Source of the DNA: Chloroflexota bacterium
GTDB taxonomy: Bacteria; Chloroflexota; Limnocylindria; P2-11E
Assembly: GCA_016194865.1 (NCBI GenBank)
Contig: JACQAT010000002.1
Coordinates: 1 to 48,523, forward strand
Length of the DNA: 48,523 nt
Reading direction: 5' to 3'
Made by a program: the position numbers and the translations under genes
Part shown: positions 16,347 through 23,557 of the stretch, piece after piece
How the letters are laid out: each line of letters starts with the position of its first letter
Position numbering within the stretch: the first letter of the stretch is position 1
The notes under the pieces: model-generated
What the model was told of the DNA's origin: nothing
Databases searched by the model: none
Seen by the model: the letters and a program-made list of their open reading frames with translations, nothing else

Positions 16347-17339
16347 TCAACGCTTCGCGCGCTTCAGGCGATCGAGGATCGTCACGTGCGAGACGCCGAA
16401 GTGCGCCGCGAGCTCGCGCACGGTGAGCCCGGTCGCGCGCAGGCGCGTGACCTCCGCGACGGTCGGGCCACGGAGCGTGCTCCGCGCGGGCCGGAGGCGG
16501 ACGCCCGCGGCGCGCAGCCGCGTGCGGACCGTCGCGGGCGAGATGCCGAAGCGCGCCGCGATGCGATACGAGCCGACGCCCGAGCCATACGCGGCGACGA
16601 GGTCGGCGTCCGACACGCTCCGGCGGCCGCTCGGCAGCGGCAGGCGCGCGCGCTCGGCGGCGCTGAGCTCCGCGGATGCCAGGAGCTCGGGCCGTCGCTC
16701 GGCCGTCCGCTTGATCGCCTCCGTCCGCCGCCAACCCGCGATGGCCGCGTGATCGCCTGACAGCAGCACCCGCGGCACGGCGCGCCCCTCGTATTCGGCG
16801 GGCCGCGTGTAGTGCGGGCCCTCGAGCAGGCCACCGGTGTGCGACTCGCTCTCGAGCGACGCGGCATCGATGACACCGGGCACGAGCCTCGTCACGGCGT
16901 CGATGACCAGCATCGCGGGCAGCTCGCCCCCGGTGACGACGAAGTCGCCGACGGAGAGCTCCTCGTCGATATCCTTCTCGATCACGCGCTCGTCGACGCC
17001 TTCGTAGTGACCGCACACGAGCACGAGATGCGGGAGCGCTGCCAGTCGCTTCGCCGCGGCCTGGTCGAACAGCGCGCCCTGGGCGGAGAGAAGCACGACG
17101 CGACCGGTCGTGCCGCGCACCGCGCGGATCGCGCGCGACAAAGGATCCGCCTTCAGCACCATGCCGGCGCCGCCGCCATACGGCATGTCGTCGACGACGC
17201 GATGCTTGTCCTCGGCCCAGCCGCGGATGTCGTGCACCGCGAGATCGAGCCGGCCGGCCGCTCGCGCGCGCGCGACGATGCTCTCGGCGAAGGGGCTCTC
17301 GAACATGCGGGGGAACAGGGTGAGGACGTCGATCCTCAC
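16347..17339 (-). CDS. trmD: tRNA (guanine-37-N1)-methyltransferase TrmD with C-terminal double HTH extension
   Basis: 330 aa against about 250 for ordinary TrmD. Methylates G37 of tRNAs reading CNN codons, preventing frameshifts. Core: [26 protein letters not shown] (50-62), [15 protein letters not shown] (105-119), the knot segment [14 protein letters not shown] (130-143) and GPHYTRP (174-180). By alignment to H. influenzae TrmD, catalytic D169 falls at E165 here. After the core (ending about residue 220) come two helix-turn-helix units, about 242-283 (DLVAAYGS...[18 protein letters not shown]) and 289-328 (VAEVTRL...[16 protein letters not shown]). GTG 17339 overlaps the rimM TGA (GTGA). 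Confidence 0.93.
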   Translation of the reverse strand: MRIDVLTLFPRMFESPFAESIVARARAAGRLDLAVHDIRGWAEDKHRVVDDMPYGGGAGMVLKADPLSRAIRAVRGTTGRVVLLSAQGALFDQAAAKRLAALPHLVLVCGHYEGVDERVIEKDIDEELSVGDFVVTGGELPAMLVIDAVTRLVPGVIDAASLESESHTGGLLEGPHYTRPAEYEGRAVPRVLLSGDHAAIAGWRRTEAIKRTAERRPELLASAELSAAERARLPLPSGRRSVSDADLVAAYGSGVGSYRIAARFGISPATVRTRLRAAGVRLRPARSTLRGPTVAEVTRLRATGLTVRELAAHFGVSHVTILDRLKRAKR

Positions 17340-17866
17340 GACAGATACTCCTGCGGCCTGACCGTGATGGTCCCGCCGGGCACATCGACCGCGACGATGG
17401 TGGACTCGAGCATCGGGACGAGCCGCTCGCCGCTCGGACCGCGCAGCACCAGCACGTCGTTCTCCCCGGCGCGGAGCACGTCGGACACGTCTCCGAGGGA
17501 CGAGCCGTCGGCCGTCTGCGCGCGCAGCCCGACGAGGTCCGCCCACAGGTACGCGCCCTTCGTGGCGCGCCGAGCCTCGTCGCGGCTCACGCGCAGGAAG
17601 CGCTTCGACAGCTCGTCCGCGCTCGCGCGATCCGTGTACCCCTTGAAGCGGACGATCCGCGCCTTCGCGTCGCCACGGATGCCGGTGATCGTCAGCGGAC
17701 CGACGCCGTCGCACGCGAGCTGCGCGCCCACGCGGAAGCGATCGGGAACGTCGCTGCGGATATCGACCGTGACCTCGCCATGCAGGCCGTGCGGGCTGTG
17801 GATCAGTCCGACGACCAGCCCGTCCTCGCGGTCGTCAGTCGATCTCGAGGTTGACCTTTGTCCCAT
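17336..17866 (-). CDS. rimM: Ribosome maturation factor RimM
   Basis: 176 aa. Assists assembly of the 30S head by binding S19. N-terminal RimM domain ([18 protein letters not shown], residues 17-34, then [17 protein letters not shown]) and a C-terminal PRC-barrel ([45 protein letters not shown]). ATG 17866 is the only usable start and makes a 32-nt overlap with the khpA end. The stop overlaps trmD's GTG. Confidence 0.94.
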   Translation of the reverse strand: MGQRSTSRSTDDREDGLVVGLIHSPHGLHGEVTVDIRSDVPDRFRVGAQLACDGVGPLTITGIRGDAKARIVRFKGYTDRASADELSKRFLRVSRDEARRATKGAYLWADLVGLRAQTADGSSLGDVSDVLRAGENDVLVLRGPSGERLVPMLESTIVAVDVPGGTITVRPQEYLS

Positions 17867-18110
17867 CGCGTGTCGCCATCACCTTGACCAGGGCACGGAT
17901 CGCCTTGGCGATGCGCCCGCCACGACCGATGACCTTGCCGACGTCGGCCTCGGCCACCTGGAGGTGCAGCTTGAGGAAATCGCCGTCGGTCGCCTCGGTG
18001 ACGACGACCGCGCTCGGATCCTCGACGAGCTGCTTCGCGACATGCTCGATGAGCGCCGCTTCCCTGCTCGTCGCGGGAGTCATTGGGGCGGTCGCCGTCT
18101 GATCGGTCAC
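17835..18110 (-). CDS. khpA: KH-domain RNA-binding protein KhpA
   Basis: 91 aa from GTG 18110, which overlaps the rpsP TGA (GTGA). A single type-II KH domain: LKLHLQVAEADVGKVIGRGGRIAKAIRALV with the GxxG loop IGRGGR (shown in parts; about residues 48-75). KhpA forms a dimer or a heterodimer with KhpB and binds RNA, affecting cell size and division in Gram-positives. A 20-residue Thr/Ala-rich N-terminus precedes the domain. Its place between rpsP and rimM is conserved in many bacteria. Confidence 0.92.
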   Translation of the reverse strand: MTDQTATAPMTPATSREAALIEHVAKQLVEDPSAVVVTEATDGDFLKLHLQVAEADVGKVIGRGGRIAKAIRALVKVMATRDGTKVNLEID

Positions 18111-18376
18111 CGGGCGACCGGCGGGACCTCGCTGTCCGGCAGGCCGCTCTTGACCAGGAGCATGCGGGCGGTGGCCGTCGGCCTCGCTCCGCTCTTGATC
18201 CAATGACGCGCGCGCTCCTCGTCGATCACCAGCTCGACCGGCTCGGTGCGCGGGTTGTAGTGACCGATGTTCTCGATGAACCGGCCATTGCGCGGCGAGC
18301 GCGAGTCGGCGATGACCACGCGGTAGGTCGGCGCCTTCGTCTTACCGGCGCGGCGCAGACGGATGTGTACGGCCAA
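18107..18376 (-). CDS. rpsP: Small ribosomal subunit protein bS16
   Basis: 89 aa from TTG 18376, preceded by GGAGG at 8 bases spacing, a strong ribosome binding site. S16 is needed for 30S body assembly. Family text: AVHIRLRRAGKTKAPTYRVV, ADSRSPRNGRFIENIGHYNP and the GARPTATARMLL segment. First gene of the S16 operon; an unusual leader hairpin lies upstream (18399-18436). Confidence 0.95.
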   Translation of the reverse strand: MAVHIRLRRAGKTKAPTYRVVIADSRSPRNGRFIENIGHYNPRTEPVELVIDEERARHWIKSGARPTATARMLLVKSGLPDSEVPPVAR

Positions 18377-18398
18377 GCTTCGTTCCTCCCAGCTGGAC

Positions 18399-18436
18399 AA
18401 AAAAGGATGCGCCCCCGCGTTCAACGGAGCGGCGCA
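18399..18436 (-). terminator. rpsP leader: Hairpin plus U-run in the rpsP leader (possible attenuator)
   Basis: On the minus strand, TGCGCC (18436-18431) pairs with GGCGCA (18413-18408); a nested CGTT-G-AACG (18426-18418) sits in the loop. TCC and then six T (18404-18399) follow. It lies about 20 bases before the rpsP ribosome binding site, and no minus-strand gene is upstream before ffh, so it is in the leader rather than at the end of a gene. It looks like an intrinsic terminator able to limit entry into the S16 operon. Confidence 0.5.
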
Positions 18437-18444
18437 GGACATCA

Positions 18445-18453
18445 ATGGTAGCA
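18445..18453 (-). promoter_or_regulatory. Possible extended -10 promoter for the rpsP operon
   Basis: Reads TGC-TACCAT on the minus strand, an extended -10 form (TGnTAnnnT). It would start transcription near 18438, immediately before the leader hairpin. No good -35 is seen at the expected distance. Confidence 0.35.
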
Positions 18454-18577
18454 GCCTGGAAGGGCCTGCCGGGGAGGCGGGGCAGCCCGCCGCAAACCCC
18501 GGCCTCGTACCGATGAGTTTAGGCCCCGCGCGCTGTCTCAAGGGAGTGAAGTCTCGTCGACGATGGAGGAGTTTGCC

Positions 18578-18925
18578 GTGGGAAATCCGTTCGTGTGGTT
18601 CGACTTGCGCACCAAGGACGCGGCTCGATCCCGCTCGTTCTACGAGCAGCTGCTCGGCTGGGCTATCGCCGAGGTACCGGTAGGAAAGGCCACGGTAACG
18701 ATGGTCGGCGGCGAGAAGCCATGGGCCTCGGTCGTGCCGCACGGGGGCGAGCACTCCGGATGGTTCCCATACGTCCAAGTGGACGATCTCGATGCCGCCA
18801 CCAAGAAGGCGAAGGAGCTCGGAGCGATCGCCCTGCAGGCCCCCGCCGACGGGCCGGCGGGAACGTACACGCCGATCCAGGAGCCGGGAGGCGCGGTCTT
18901 CGCGCTCTTCAGGCCGAGGGCATGA
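18578..18925 (+). CDS. VOC (glyoxalase/bleomycin-resistance) family protein
   Basis: 115 aa from GTG 18578, chosen over ATG 18563 because GGAGG sits 8 bases upstream of the GTG, inside the longer version. Two beta-alpha-beta-beta-beta halves of the VOC fold: GNPFVWFDLRTKDAARSRSFYEQLLGW (shown by its start and end; residues 2-28), PYVQVDDLDAATKKAKELG, and a final QEPGGAVFALFRP. Members are metal-dependent isomerases or binding proteins; the substrate is unknown. Its TGA overlaps the ATG of the next gene. First gene of a plus-strand accessory-looking block. Confidence 0.82.
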   Translation: MGNPFVWFDLRTKDAARSRSFYEQLLGWAIAEVPVGKATVTMVGGEKPWASVVPHGGEHSGWFPYVQVDDLDAATKKAKELGAIALQAPADGPAGTYTPIQEPGGAVFALFRPRA

Positions 18926-19467
18926 TCGCGGGAACTGGCAGCAGGTTCCAGGGTCGGGACGACATCGTCGTCCACGCGCCGGCACGGATCCTCTGGCAGC
19001 TCATTTCCGATTCCTATGAGTTGCCGAGCTGGGGCCCGCCCGTCAAGAGTGTCGAGGTGATGACGACTGCCGACGACGCCGAGAAGCTTGGAACTGCGCG
19101 CAGAGTTCACGCTGAGTTCGGGGGGAAGTCCGGGTACTTCCTCGAGCACCGCGTGGAGCACGTCGACGGCCGCAAGATCGGCTACCTCATCGACGAGGAG
19201 AGCTTCGGCCTCGCTGGCCTCGTCCTGCGGCCGGGCTTCTCGCTCGAGCTCGAGCCGAAGGGAGATCAGACAACCCGTGTCATCTTCTCGTTCTTCCACG
19301 ATCCAAGAGGGTTCAAGGGCCGGATCATGAATCCGCTGATCAAGCGCCAGCAACGGCGCAATCGCTTGGCAGCCCTAGCGTCGTTAAAGCGACGCGCAGA
19401 AGACATGGTCGGCCTCCAGTCCCCGGACGATCCTCCCTGGCATAAGGCACCGTCCTCCCTGGCATAA
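18922..19467 (+). CDS. SRPBCC (START-like) family protein
   Basis: 181 aa. Reads as a helix-grip hydrophobic-pocket protein: VVHAPARILWQLISDSYELPSW at the start (residues 15-36), WGPPVKSVEV, EFGGKSGYFLEHRVEHVDG, LELEPKGDQTTRVIFSF, and a basic C-terminal helix. Ligand unknown. ATG 18922 overlaps the VOC stop (ATGA). The last ten codons lie in a 22-bp tandem duplication that also supplies the stop; with a single repeat copy the frame would continue into the SnoaL-like gene. Confidence 0.75.
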   Translation: MIAGTGSRFQGRDDIVVHAPARILWQLISDSYELPSWGPPVKSVEVMTTADDAEKLGTARRVHAEFGGKSGYFLEHRVEHVDGRKIGYLIDEESFGLAGLVLRPGFSLELEPKGDQTTRVIFSFFHDPRGFKGRIMNPLIKRQQRRNRLAALASLKRRAEDMVGLQSPDDPPWHKAPSSLA

Positions 19468-19474
19468 GGCACCG
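19431..19474 (+). repeat. Perfect 22-bp tandem duplication at a gene end
   Basis: Units 19431-19452 and 19453-19474 are identical; each begins TCCTCCCTGGCATAAGGCAC and ends CG. Since 22 is not a multiple of three, the second copy shifts frame and provides the TAA that ends the SRPBCC gene. Confidence 0.97.
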
Positions 19475-19495
19475 AAAGAAGTAAGGAAATCCTCG

Positions 19496-19888
19496 ATGAG
19501 CCACCCCAGCGAAGACCTGATCCGTCGCCTCTACAAAGCGTTCGCGAGCCAAGACATGGCGGTGATCAATGAACTGCTCGACGACGACATCACCTGGCAC
19601 GCGCCGGGTCGGGCGCGAAATGCCGGTACGCGTCGCGGCAAGCCGGCACTGTTCGCCGTCATGGGCGAGCTCGCGCAGCTCACCGGCGGCACGATGTCGT
19701 CCGAGGTCCATGACGTACTGGCGAACGACAACGGCGCGGTCGTACTGCAAACGACGCGTGCACGGCGGGACGGCCACCCCGCACTCGAGGATCGTGAAGT
19801 CCTCGTCTTCGAGGTACGCAAAGGCAAGGTCACCGAGGTCTGGGAGCATCCGGGTGACCTGTACGCGATGGAGGCCTTCTTCGAATAG
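19496..19888 (+). CDS. SnoaL-like/NTF2-fold protein
   Basis: 130 aa. Cone-shaped alpha+beta barrel of the SnoaL/NTF2 type: DLIRRLYKAFASQDMAVINELL helix (residues 7-28), DDDITWHAPGRARNAGTRRG, and late strands VLVFEVRKGKVTEVWEH with DLYAMEAFF. Function unknown; members are isomerases, hydrolases or small-molecule binders. AAGGA about 9 bases upstream of ATG 19496 gives it its own ribosome binding site. Its fold matches the C-terminal domain of the sigma factor encoded next. Confidence 0.8.
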   Translation: MSHPSEDLIRRLYKAFASQDMAVINELLDDDITWHAPGRARNAGTRRGKPALFAVMGELAQLTGGTMSSEVHDVLANDNGAVVLQTTRARRDGHPALEDREVLVFEVRKGKVTEVWEHPGDLYAMEAFFE

Positions 19889-19973
19889 GCGTCGATCGTC
19901 GTCGACGCTGAGCTCAAGGTGACCAGAGACGCGGACCACGTCGCCAGGTCGGCACGGTCTGAAGGATGATGGG

Positions 19974-21047
19974 ATGGTCTTGAGGGAGGCCGCGGCCGAG
20001 CTGGGGTCGGAGCGAGCCCTGGTCGCCGCGGTACGGACCGGCGACCGGGAAGCGTTCGCATCGCTGGTCGAACCTCATCGCCGCGGGCTTCATCTCCATT
20101 GCTATCGAATGACGGGCTCGCTCACCGACGCCGATGACATGGTCCAGGAGTCGCTCCTGAAGGCGTGGCGACGTATCGACACCTTCGAGAACCGCGCGCC
20201 GTTTCGGGCTTGGCTGTACAAGATCGCCACCAATACCTGCCTCAACGAGCTGGCCGCGCGTGGGCGGCCCCGATTCTTGGCGGCGCGGGAGTGGTCAGGA
20301 GGTGGCCCGCCGCTGGCGGAGGTCGAACACCTGCAGCCCTACCCGGATCGCCTGCTGGACGACGCAGATGATCCGGCAGCCCGCTTCGATAAGAAGGAAA
20401 GCGTCGCGCTCGCCTTCGTCGCCGTGATCCAGCTCCTTCCTCCGAGACAGCGCGCGGTGTTGCTCCTGCGCGACGTTCTCGCCTGGAGCGCTCGCGAGGT
20501 AGCCGACTCTCTCGAATGCTCGGTCGCGAGCGTGAACAGCGCTCTGCAGCGCGCCCGCAGCACGCTCCGCGCGCGCTTCGAGAGCGGAGAGCCCGGTACG
20601 AAGGTCGTGTCGATCAGTGATGCCTCGGAGAAGAGGCTGCTTGCTCGGTTCATCGATGCCTGGGAGCGCGCCGACTTCGCTGTCCTGGCATCGCTGCTGC
20701 GAGAGGACGCCATCCTGGCGATGCCGGCGGTGGCGGCGCCTGAGCCCGGGTCTCCTCACGTGTCACCCTTGTGGTTCCGGGGACGTGCGGCGATCATCGA
20801 CTTCCTCTCTGCCGTTCCCGCGGATGGCCATCTCGAGCGGATCCGACTCCTGCCCGTCCGCTCGAATCGGCAACCCGCCGTGGCGGCGTTCATCGCCGCA
20901 CCCGAGGACGGAGGCCATCAGTTCTACGGTGTGATGGTGTTCGCGATCGAAGCGGATGCGATCTCGGCCATCACCGGATTCGCGGATCCCGGGCTCAGCG
21001 ACTATTTCGGGCTCGCTGGGTGGCTTCCCGCCGTGAAAGAAGGGTAG
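19974..21047 (+). CDS. ECF sigma factor with C-terminal SnoaL-like domain (SigX5/TIGR02960-like)
   Basis: 357 aa. Sigma-2 region about 25-95 (FASLVEPHRRGLHLHCYRMT, ADDMVQESLLKAWRRIDTF, FRAWLYKIATNTCLNEL), sigma-4 about 145-200 (LPPRQRAVLLLRDVLAWSAR, then VADSLECSVASVNSALQRAR), and a SnoaL/NTF2-like domain about 205-350. The PYPDRLLDD linker is typical of this group. Such sigma factors have no classic anti-sigma gene; the C-terminal domain is thought to control activity. ATG 19974 has GAAGG 8 bases upstream. The TfoX-like gene begins 2 bases after its stop. Confidence 0.88.
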   Translation: MVLREAAAELGSERALVAAVRTGDREAFASLVEPHRRGLHLHCYRMTGSLTDADDMVQESLLKAWRRIDTFENRAPFRAWLYKIATNTCLNELAARGRPRFLAAREWSGGGPPLAEVEHLQPYPDRLLDDADDPAARFDKKESVALAFVAVIQLLPPRQRAVLLLRDVLAWSAREVADSLECSVASVNSALQRARSTLRARFESGEPGTKVVSISDASEKRLLARFIDAWERADFAVLASLLREDAILAMPAVAAPEPGSPHVSPLWFRGRAAIIDFLSAVPADGHLERIRLLPVRSNRQPAVAAFIAAPEDGGHQFYGVMVFAIEADAISAITGFADPGLSDYFGLAGWLPAVKEG

Positions 21048-21049
21048 GG

Positions 21050-21418
21050 ATGGCCTACGACGAAGCGCTCGCCGACCGGATACGCGAGGCGCTTGCCCAC
21101 GAACGAGGCGTCGACGAGATCAGGATGATGGGCGGTCTCTGCTTCATGATCGGCGGGCACATGGCGCTGGGGATCGTCGGCGAGGAGCTGATGATTCGTG
21201 TGGGGCCGGATCGATACCAGCGTGTACTCGCGCGAGTGCACGCTCGGGAGATGGACTTTACCGGCCGACCAGTGAAGGGCTTCGTTTTCGTGGAGCCGGC
21301 CGGGCTCAGGACGAGGCGCTCGCTGGCGTCGTGGGTGGCGCCGGCCATCGCGTTCGCCAAGACTCTGCCTCCGAGGCCGGCCAAACCAAGTCGCGGGAGC
21401 GCAAGAACTCGCAGATAA
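21050..21418 (+). CDS. TfoX N-terminal domain protein
   Basis: 122 aa. Contains the TfoX-N core: MMGGLCFMIGGHMALGIVGE (residues 25-44), ELMIRVGPDRY, MDFTGRPVKGFVFVEPAGL and a basic, low-complexity tail. Stand-alone TfoX-N proteins are widespread outside competence regulation, so a role in competence should not be assumed. It has GGGTAGGG directly upstream of ATG 21050 and follows the sigma-factor stop by 2 bases. It converges on ffh. Confidence 0.85.
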   Translation: MAYDEALADRIREALAHERGVDEIRMMGGLCFMIGGHMALGIVGEELMIRVGPDRYQRVLARVHAREMDFTGRPVKGFVFVEPAGLRTRRSLASWVAPAIAFAKTLPPRPAKPSRGSARTRR

Positions 21419-21460
21419 AGCGGTTAGCTACGCATCATCGTCTCATGAGTCAACTCGCGG

Positions 21461-22789
21461 TCACATACGCATTCGGGGCAGGCGGCCACCCTGCAGCATC
21501 GGACGTAGCTGCTTCATCTGCGTCTGCATCTCCTTGAACTGCTTCAGGAGGTGGTTGACCTCGGAGACCGTCGTGCCGGACCCTCCGGCGATCCGCTTGC
21601 GGCGTGAACCATTCATGAGGGTCGGATCGACACGCTCTTGCGTTGTCATGGATGAGATGATCGCCTCGACGCGCTTCAGCTCACGCTCCGCGGTGGGGCC
21701 GTCCGGGAGCTGCTTCGCGATCGCGCCCATGCCCGGGATCATCTTCATGAGGTCGCCGAGCGGCCCCATCTTCTTGATCTGCTGGAGCTGCTTGTAGAAG
21801 TCGTCGAACGTGAAGCGCGACTCGAGGAACTTGCGCGCCGACTCCTCGGCCTCCTTCTGGTCCACGTGCTCCTGCGCGCGCTCGACCAGCGTGAGGATGT
21901 CGCCCATCCCGAGGATGCGGCGCGCGATCCGGTCGGGGTGGAAGGGCTCGAGGCCGTCGAGCCTCTCGCTCGTGCCCATGAGCTTCACCGGGATGCCGGT
22001 CGCGGCACGGATCGAGAGGGACGCGCCCCCGCGGGCATCGCTGTCGACCTTCGTGACCACGAGCCCCGTGATCGGCAGGCGCGCCTTGAACGCGGCCGCG
22101 GCCTCGACCGCGTCCTGCCCGGCCATCGCGTCGACGACGAGCAGCAGCTCCGTCGGCTTCACGGCGCTCACGAGAGAGGCGACCTCGTCCATCATCGCGT
22201 CGTCGATGTGGAGCCGTCCCGCCGTATCGACGATGACCGTGTCGCGCCCATTCGCGGCCGCGCCGGCGATGGCGTTCGTGACGTCCGCGATGAGCGTGGT
22301 CTCGGACGCGCTCTCCATCGGAAGCGCGAGCTGCTTCGCCAGCGCGCGCAGCTGGTCGATCGCGGCGGGCCGATGCACGTCAGCGGCGACGAGCAGCGGG
22401 CGGCGTCCCTCCTTGCGCAGCGACGCCGCGAGCTTCGCCGCGGTCGTCGTCTTGCCGGAGCCCTGCAGCCCCACCAGCGCGATCACCGTGGGTCCGGACG
22501 TCGCGCGCGCGAGCGTCGCGGTCTCGCCCCCGAGCATCTCCGCCAGCGCGTCGTGCACGATCTTGACGGTCTGCTGCGCGCCCGAGATGTTCGCGATCAC
22601 GTTCTCGCCGATCGCGCGCTCGCGCACCGTGGCGATGAGCGTCTTGACGACCTTGAAGTTGACGTCCGCCTCGAGCAGCGCGACGCGCACGTCGCGCAGG
22701 GCCTCGTCGAGGTCGGCGTCCGTGACGCGCGGCCGCCCCTGGAGCTTCGCGAACGTGTCAGTTAATCGGTCAGAGAGCTGCTCGAACAT
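21461..22789 (-). CDS. ffh: Signal recognition particle protein Ffh
   Basis: 442 aa. GTPase that binds signal peptides with 4.5S RNA. N domain (MFEQLSDRLTDTFAKLQGRP), G1 GLQGSGKTTTAAKLA, DVHRPAAIDQL, DTAGRLH, VVTKVDSDARGGASLS, and the Met-rich M domain (KKMGPLGDLMKMIPGMG; GSRRKRIAGGSGT) ending RMRM. The ATG overlaps the TGA of a 9-codon minigene that repeats its first five codons. Transcribed downstream of ftsY and an EAL-domain gene, so both SRP GTPases are likely in one transcript. Confidence 0.96.
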   Translation of the reverse strand: MFEQLSDRLTDTFAKLQGRPRVTDADLDEALRDVRVALLEADVNFKVVKTLIATVRERAIGENVIANISGAQQTVKIVHDALAEMLGGETATLARATSGPTVIALVGLQGSGKTTTAAKLAASLRKEGRRPLLVAADVHRPAAIDQLRALAKQLALPMESASETTLIADVTNAIAGAAANGRDTVIVDTAGRLHIDDAMMDEVASLVSAVKPTELLLVVDAMAGQDAVEAAAAFKARLPITGLVVTKVDSDARGGASLSIRAATGIPVKLMGTSERLDGLEPFHPDRIARRILGMGDILTLVERAQEHVDQKEAEESARKFLESRFTFDDFYKQLQQIKKMGPLGDLMKMIPGMGAIAKQLPDGPTAERELKRVEAIISSMTTQERVDPTLMNGSRRKRIAGGSGTTVSEVNHLLKQFKEMQTQMKQLRPMLQGGRLPRMRM

Positions 22790-22815
22790 CAGACCCTGGC
22801 CAGCTGCTCGAACAT
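22789..22815 (-). CDS. Nine-codon minigene repeating the start of ffh (putative leader peptide)
   Basis: ATG 22815 to TGA 22789 reads MFEQLARV-stop. Its ATG overlaps the TGA of the EAL gene and its TGA overlaps the ffh ATG, so the three frames are chained by one-base ATGA overlaps. A 16-bp direct repeat (22776-22791 and 22802-22817) covers both ATG regions and shows it arose as a duplication of the ffh start. It might pass ribosomes from the EAL gene to ffh. Whether the peptide is made is unknown. Confidence 0.4.
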   Translation of the reverse strand: MFEQLARV

Positions 22816-23537
22816 CACGCGCCGCCGGCGACGACGAGCTTGGTGATCTCCTCCGCCGGTGCCTCGGGCCCGTAGAGGTAGCCCTGCACCACGACGCACC
22901 CGAGCGCCACGAGCGCGTCCTGCTGCGCGACGGTCTCGACGCCCTCCGCGACGACGCGCATGCCGTGCGTCGCCGCGACCGCGACCGTGCGGCGCACGAC
23001 GTCCTCGTTGCCGTCCAGCTCGCGGACCACGCCCGGCGGGATCTTGAGCGTCGCGATGCGCAGCTCCCCGGGATCCTCGTCGGCCATGACGTCGGTCGCG
23101 ATGCGCACCCCGCCATCGGCCAGCGCGCGCAGCCCCGGCTCCGCGAGCGCGCCACGCGGGCACTTGATCTCGAGCGAGCCGCCCGCGGCCGCCGCGATGA
23201 CGCTCTCGACGAAGCCGCGGTCGCCGAGGCTCTCGCGCCAGACGCTCACGCACACGCGCGGGATCTCGACCCCCGCGCTCCGCCAATCACGCAGCTGCCG
23301 CGTGGCCGTCCCGACCACCCAGCGATCGAGCTCGGCGTGCATCGCGCCCTCGCGCACGATCTCGGCGATGTCAGCCGGGCCGACCATGCCGAGCGCCGGA
23401 TGCGGCCAGCGCAGGAAGCATTCGACGCCGTCGAGCCGGCCCTCGGTCACCTTCACTTGGGGCAGGTAATGCAGGCTCAGCTCGTTGCCGGCGATCGCGC
23501 CGCTGAGATCGGTGGGGCGCAGGTGGATGTTGGGCAT
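22815..23537 (-). CDS. Degenerate EAL-domain protein
   Basis: 240 aa, one EAL domain with no GGDEF, PAS or membrane part. The fold pattern is clear (LHYLPQVKVTEGRLDGVECF, PADIAEIVREGAMHAELDRW, HGMRVVAEGVET at 191-202) but most catalytic positions are changed: EAL is E39-C40-F41, the metal Asn is S98, the second Glu of ExxE is C126, DD is D149-V150, and the Asp after LKI is P167. Only E39 and the AEGVET glutamates persist. It is unlikely to hydrolyse cyclic di-GMP; a binding or scaffold role is more plausible. It sits between ftsY and ffh with the same orientation and short gaps. Confidence 0.85.
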   Translation of the reverse strand: MPNIHLRPTDLSGAIAGNELSLHYLPQVKVTEGRLDGVECFLRWPHPALGMVGPADIAEIVREGAMHAELDRWVVGTATRQLRDWRSAGVEIPRVCVSVWRESLGDRGFVESVIAAAAGGSLEIKCPRGALAEPGLRALADGGVRIATDVMADEDPGELRIATLKIPPGVVRELDGNEDVVRRTVAVAATHGMRVVAEGVETVAQQDALVALGCVVVQGYLYGPEAPAEEITKLVVAGGA

Positions 23538-23557
23538 CGATCGAGTATGGACGCTCC

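Noticed and set aside
16321-17385. An alternate-frame open frame across trmD reaching the rplS start
   Set aside because: Low-complexity Arg/Ala product; the trmD frame has full family homology and a conserved double HTH.
21050-21418. Competence regulator role for the TfoX-like gene together with comM/dprA
   Set aside because: Only the N-terminal domain is present and it sits 7 kb away beside a sigma factor; the link is too weak.
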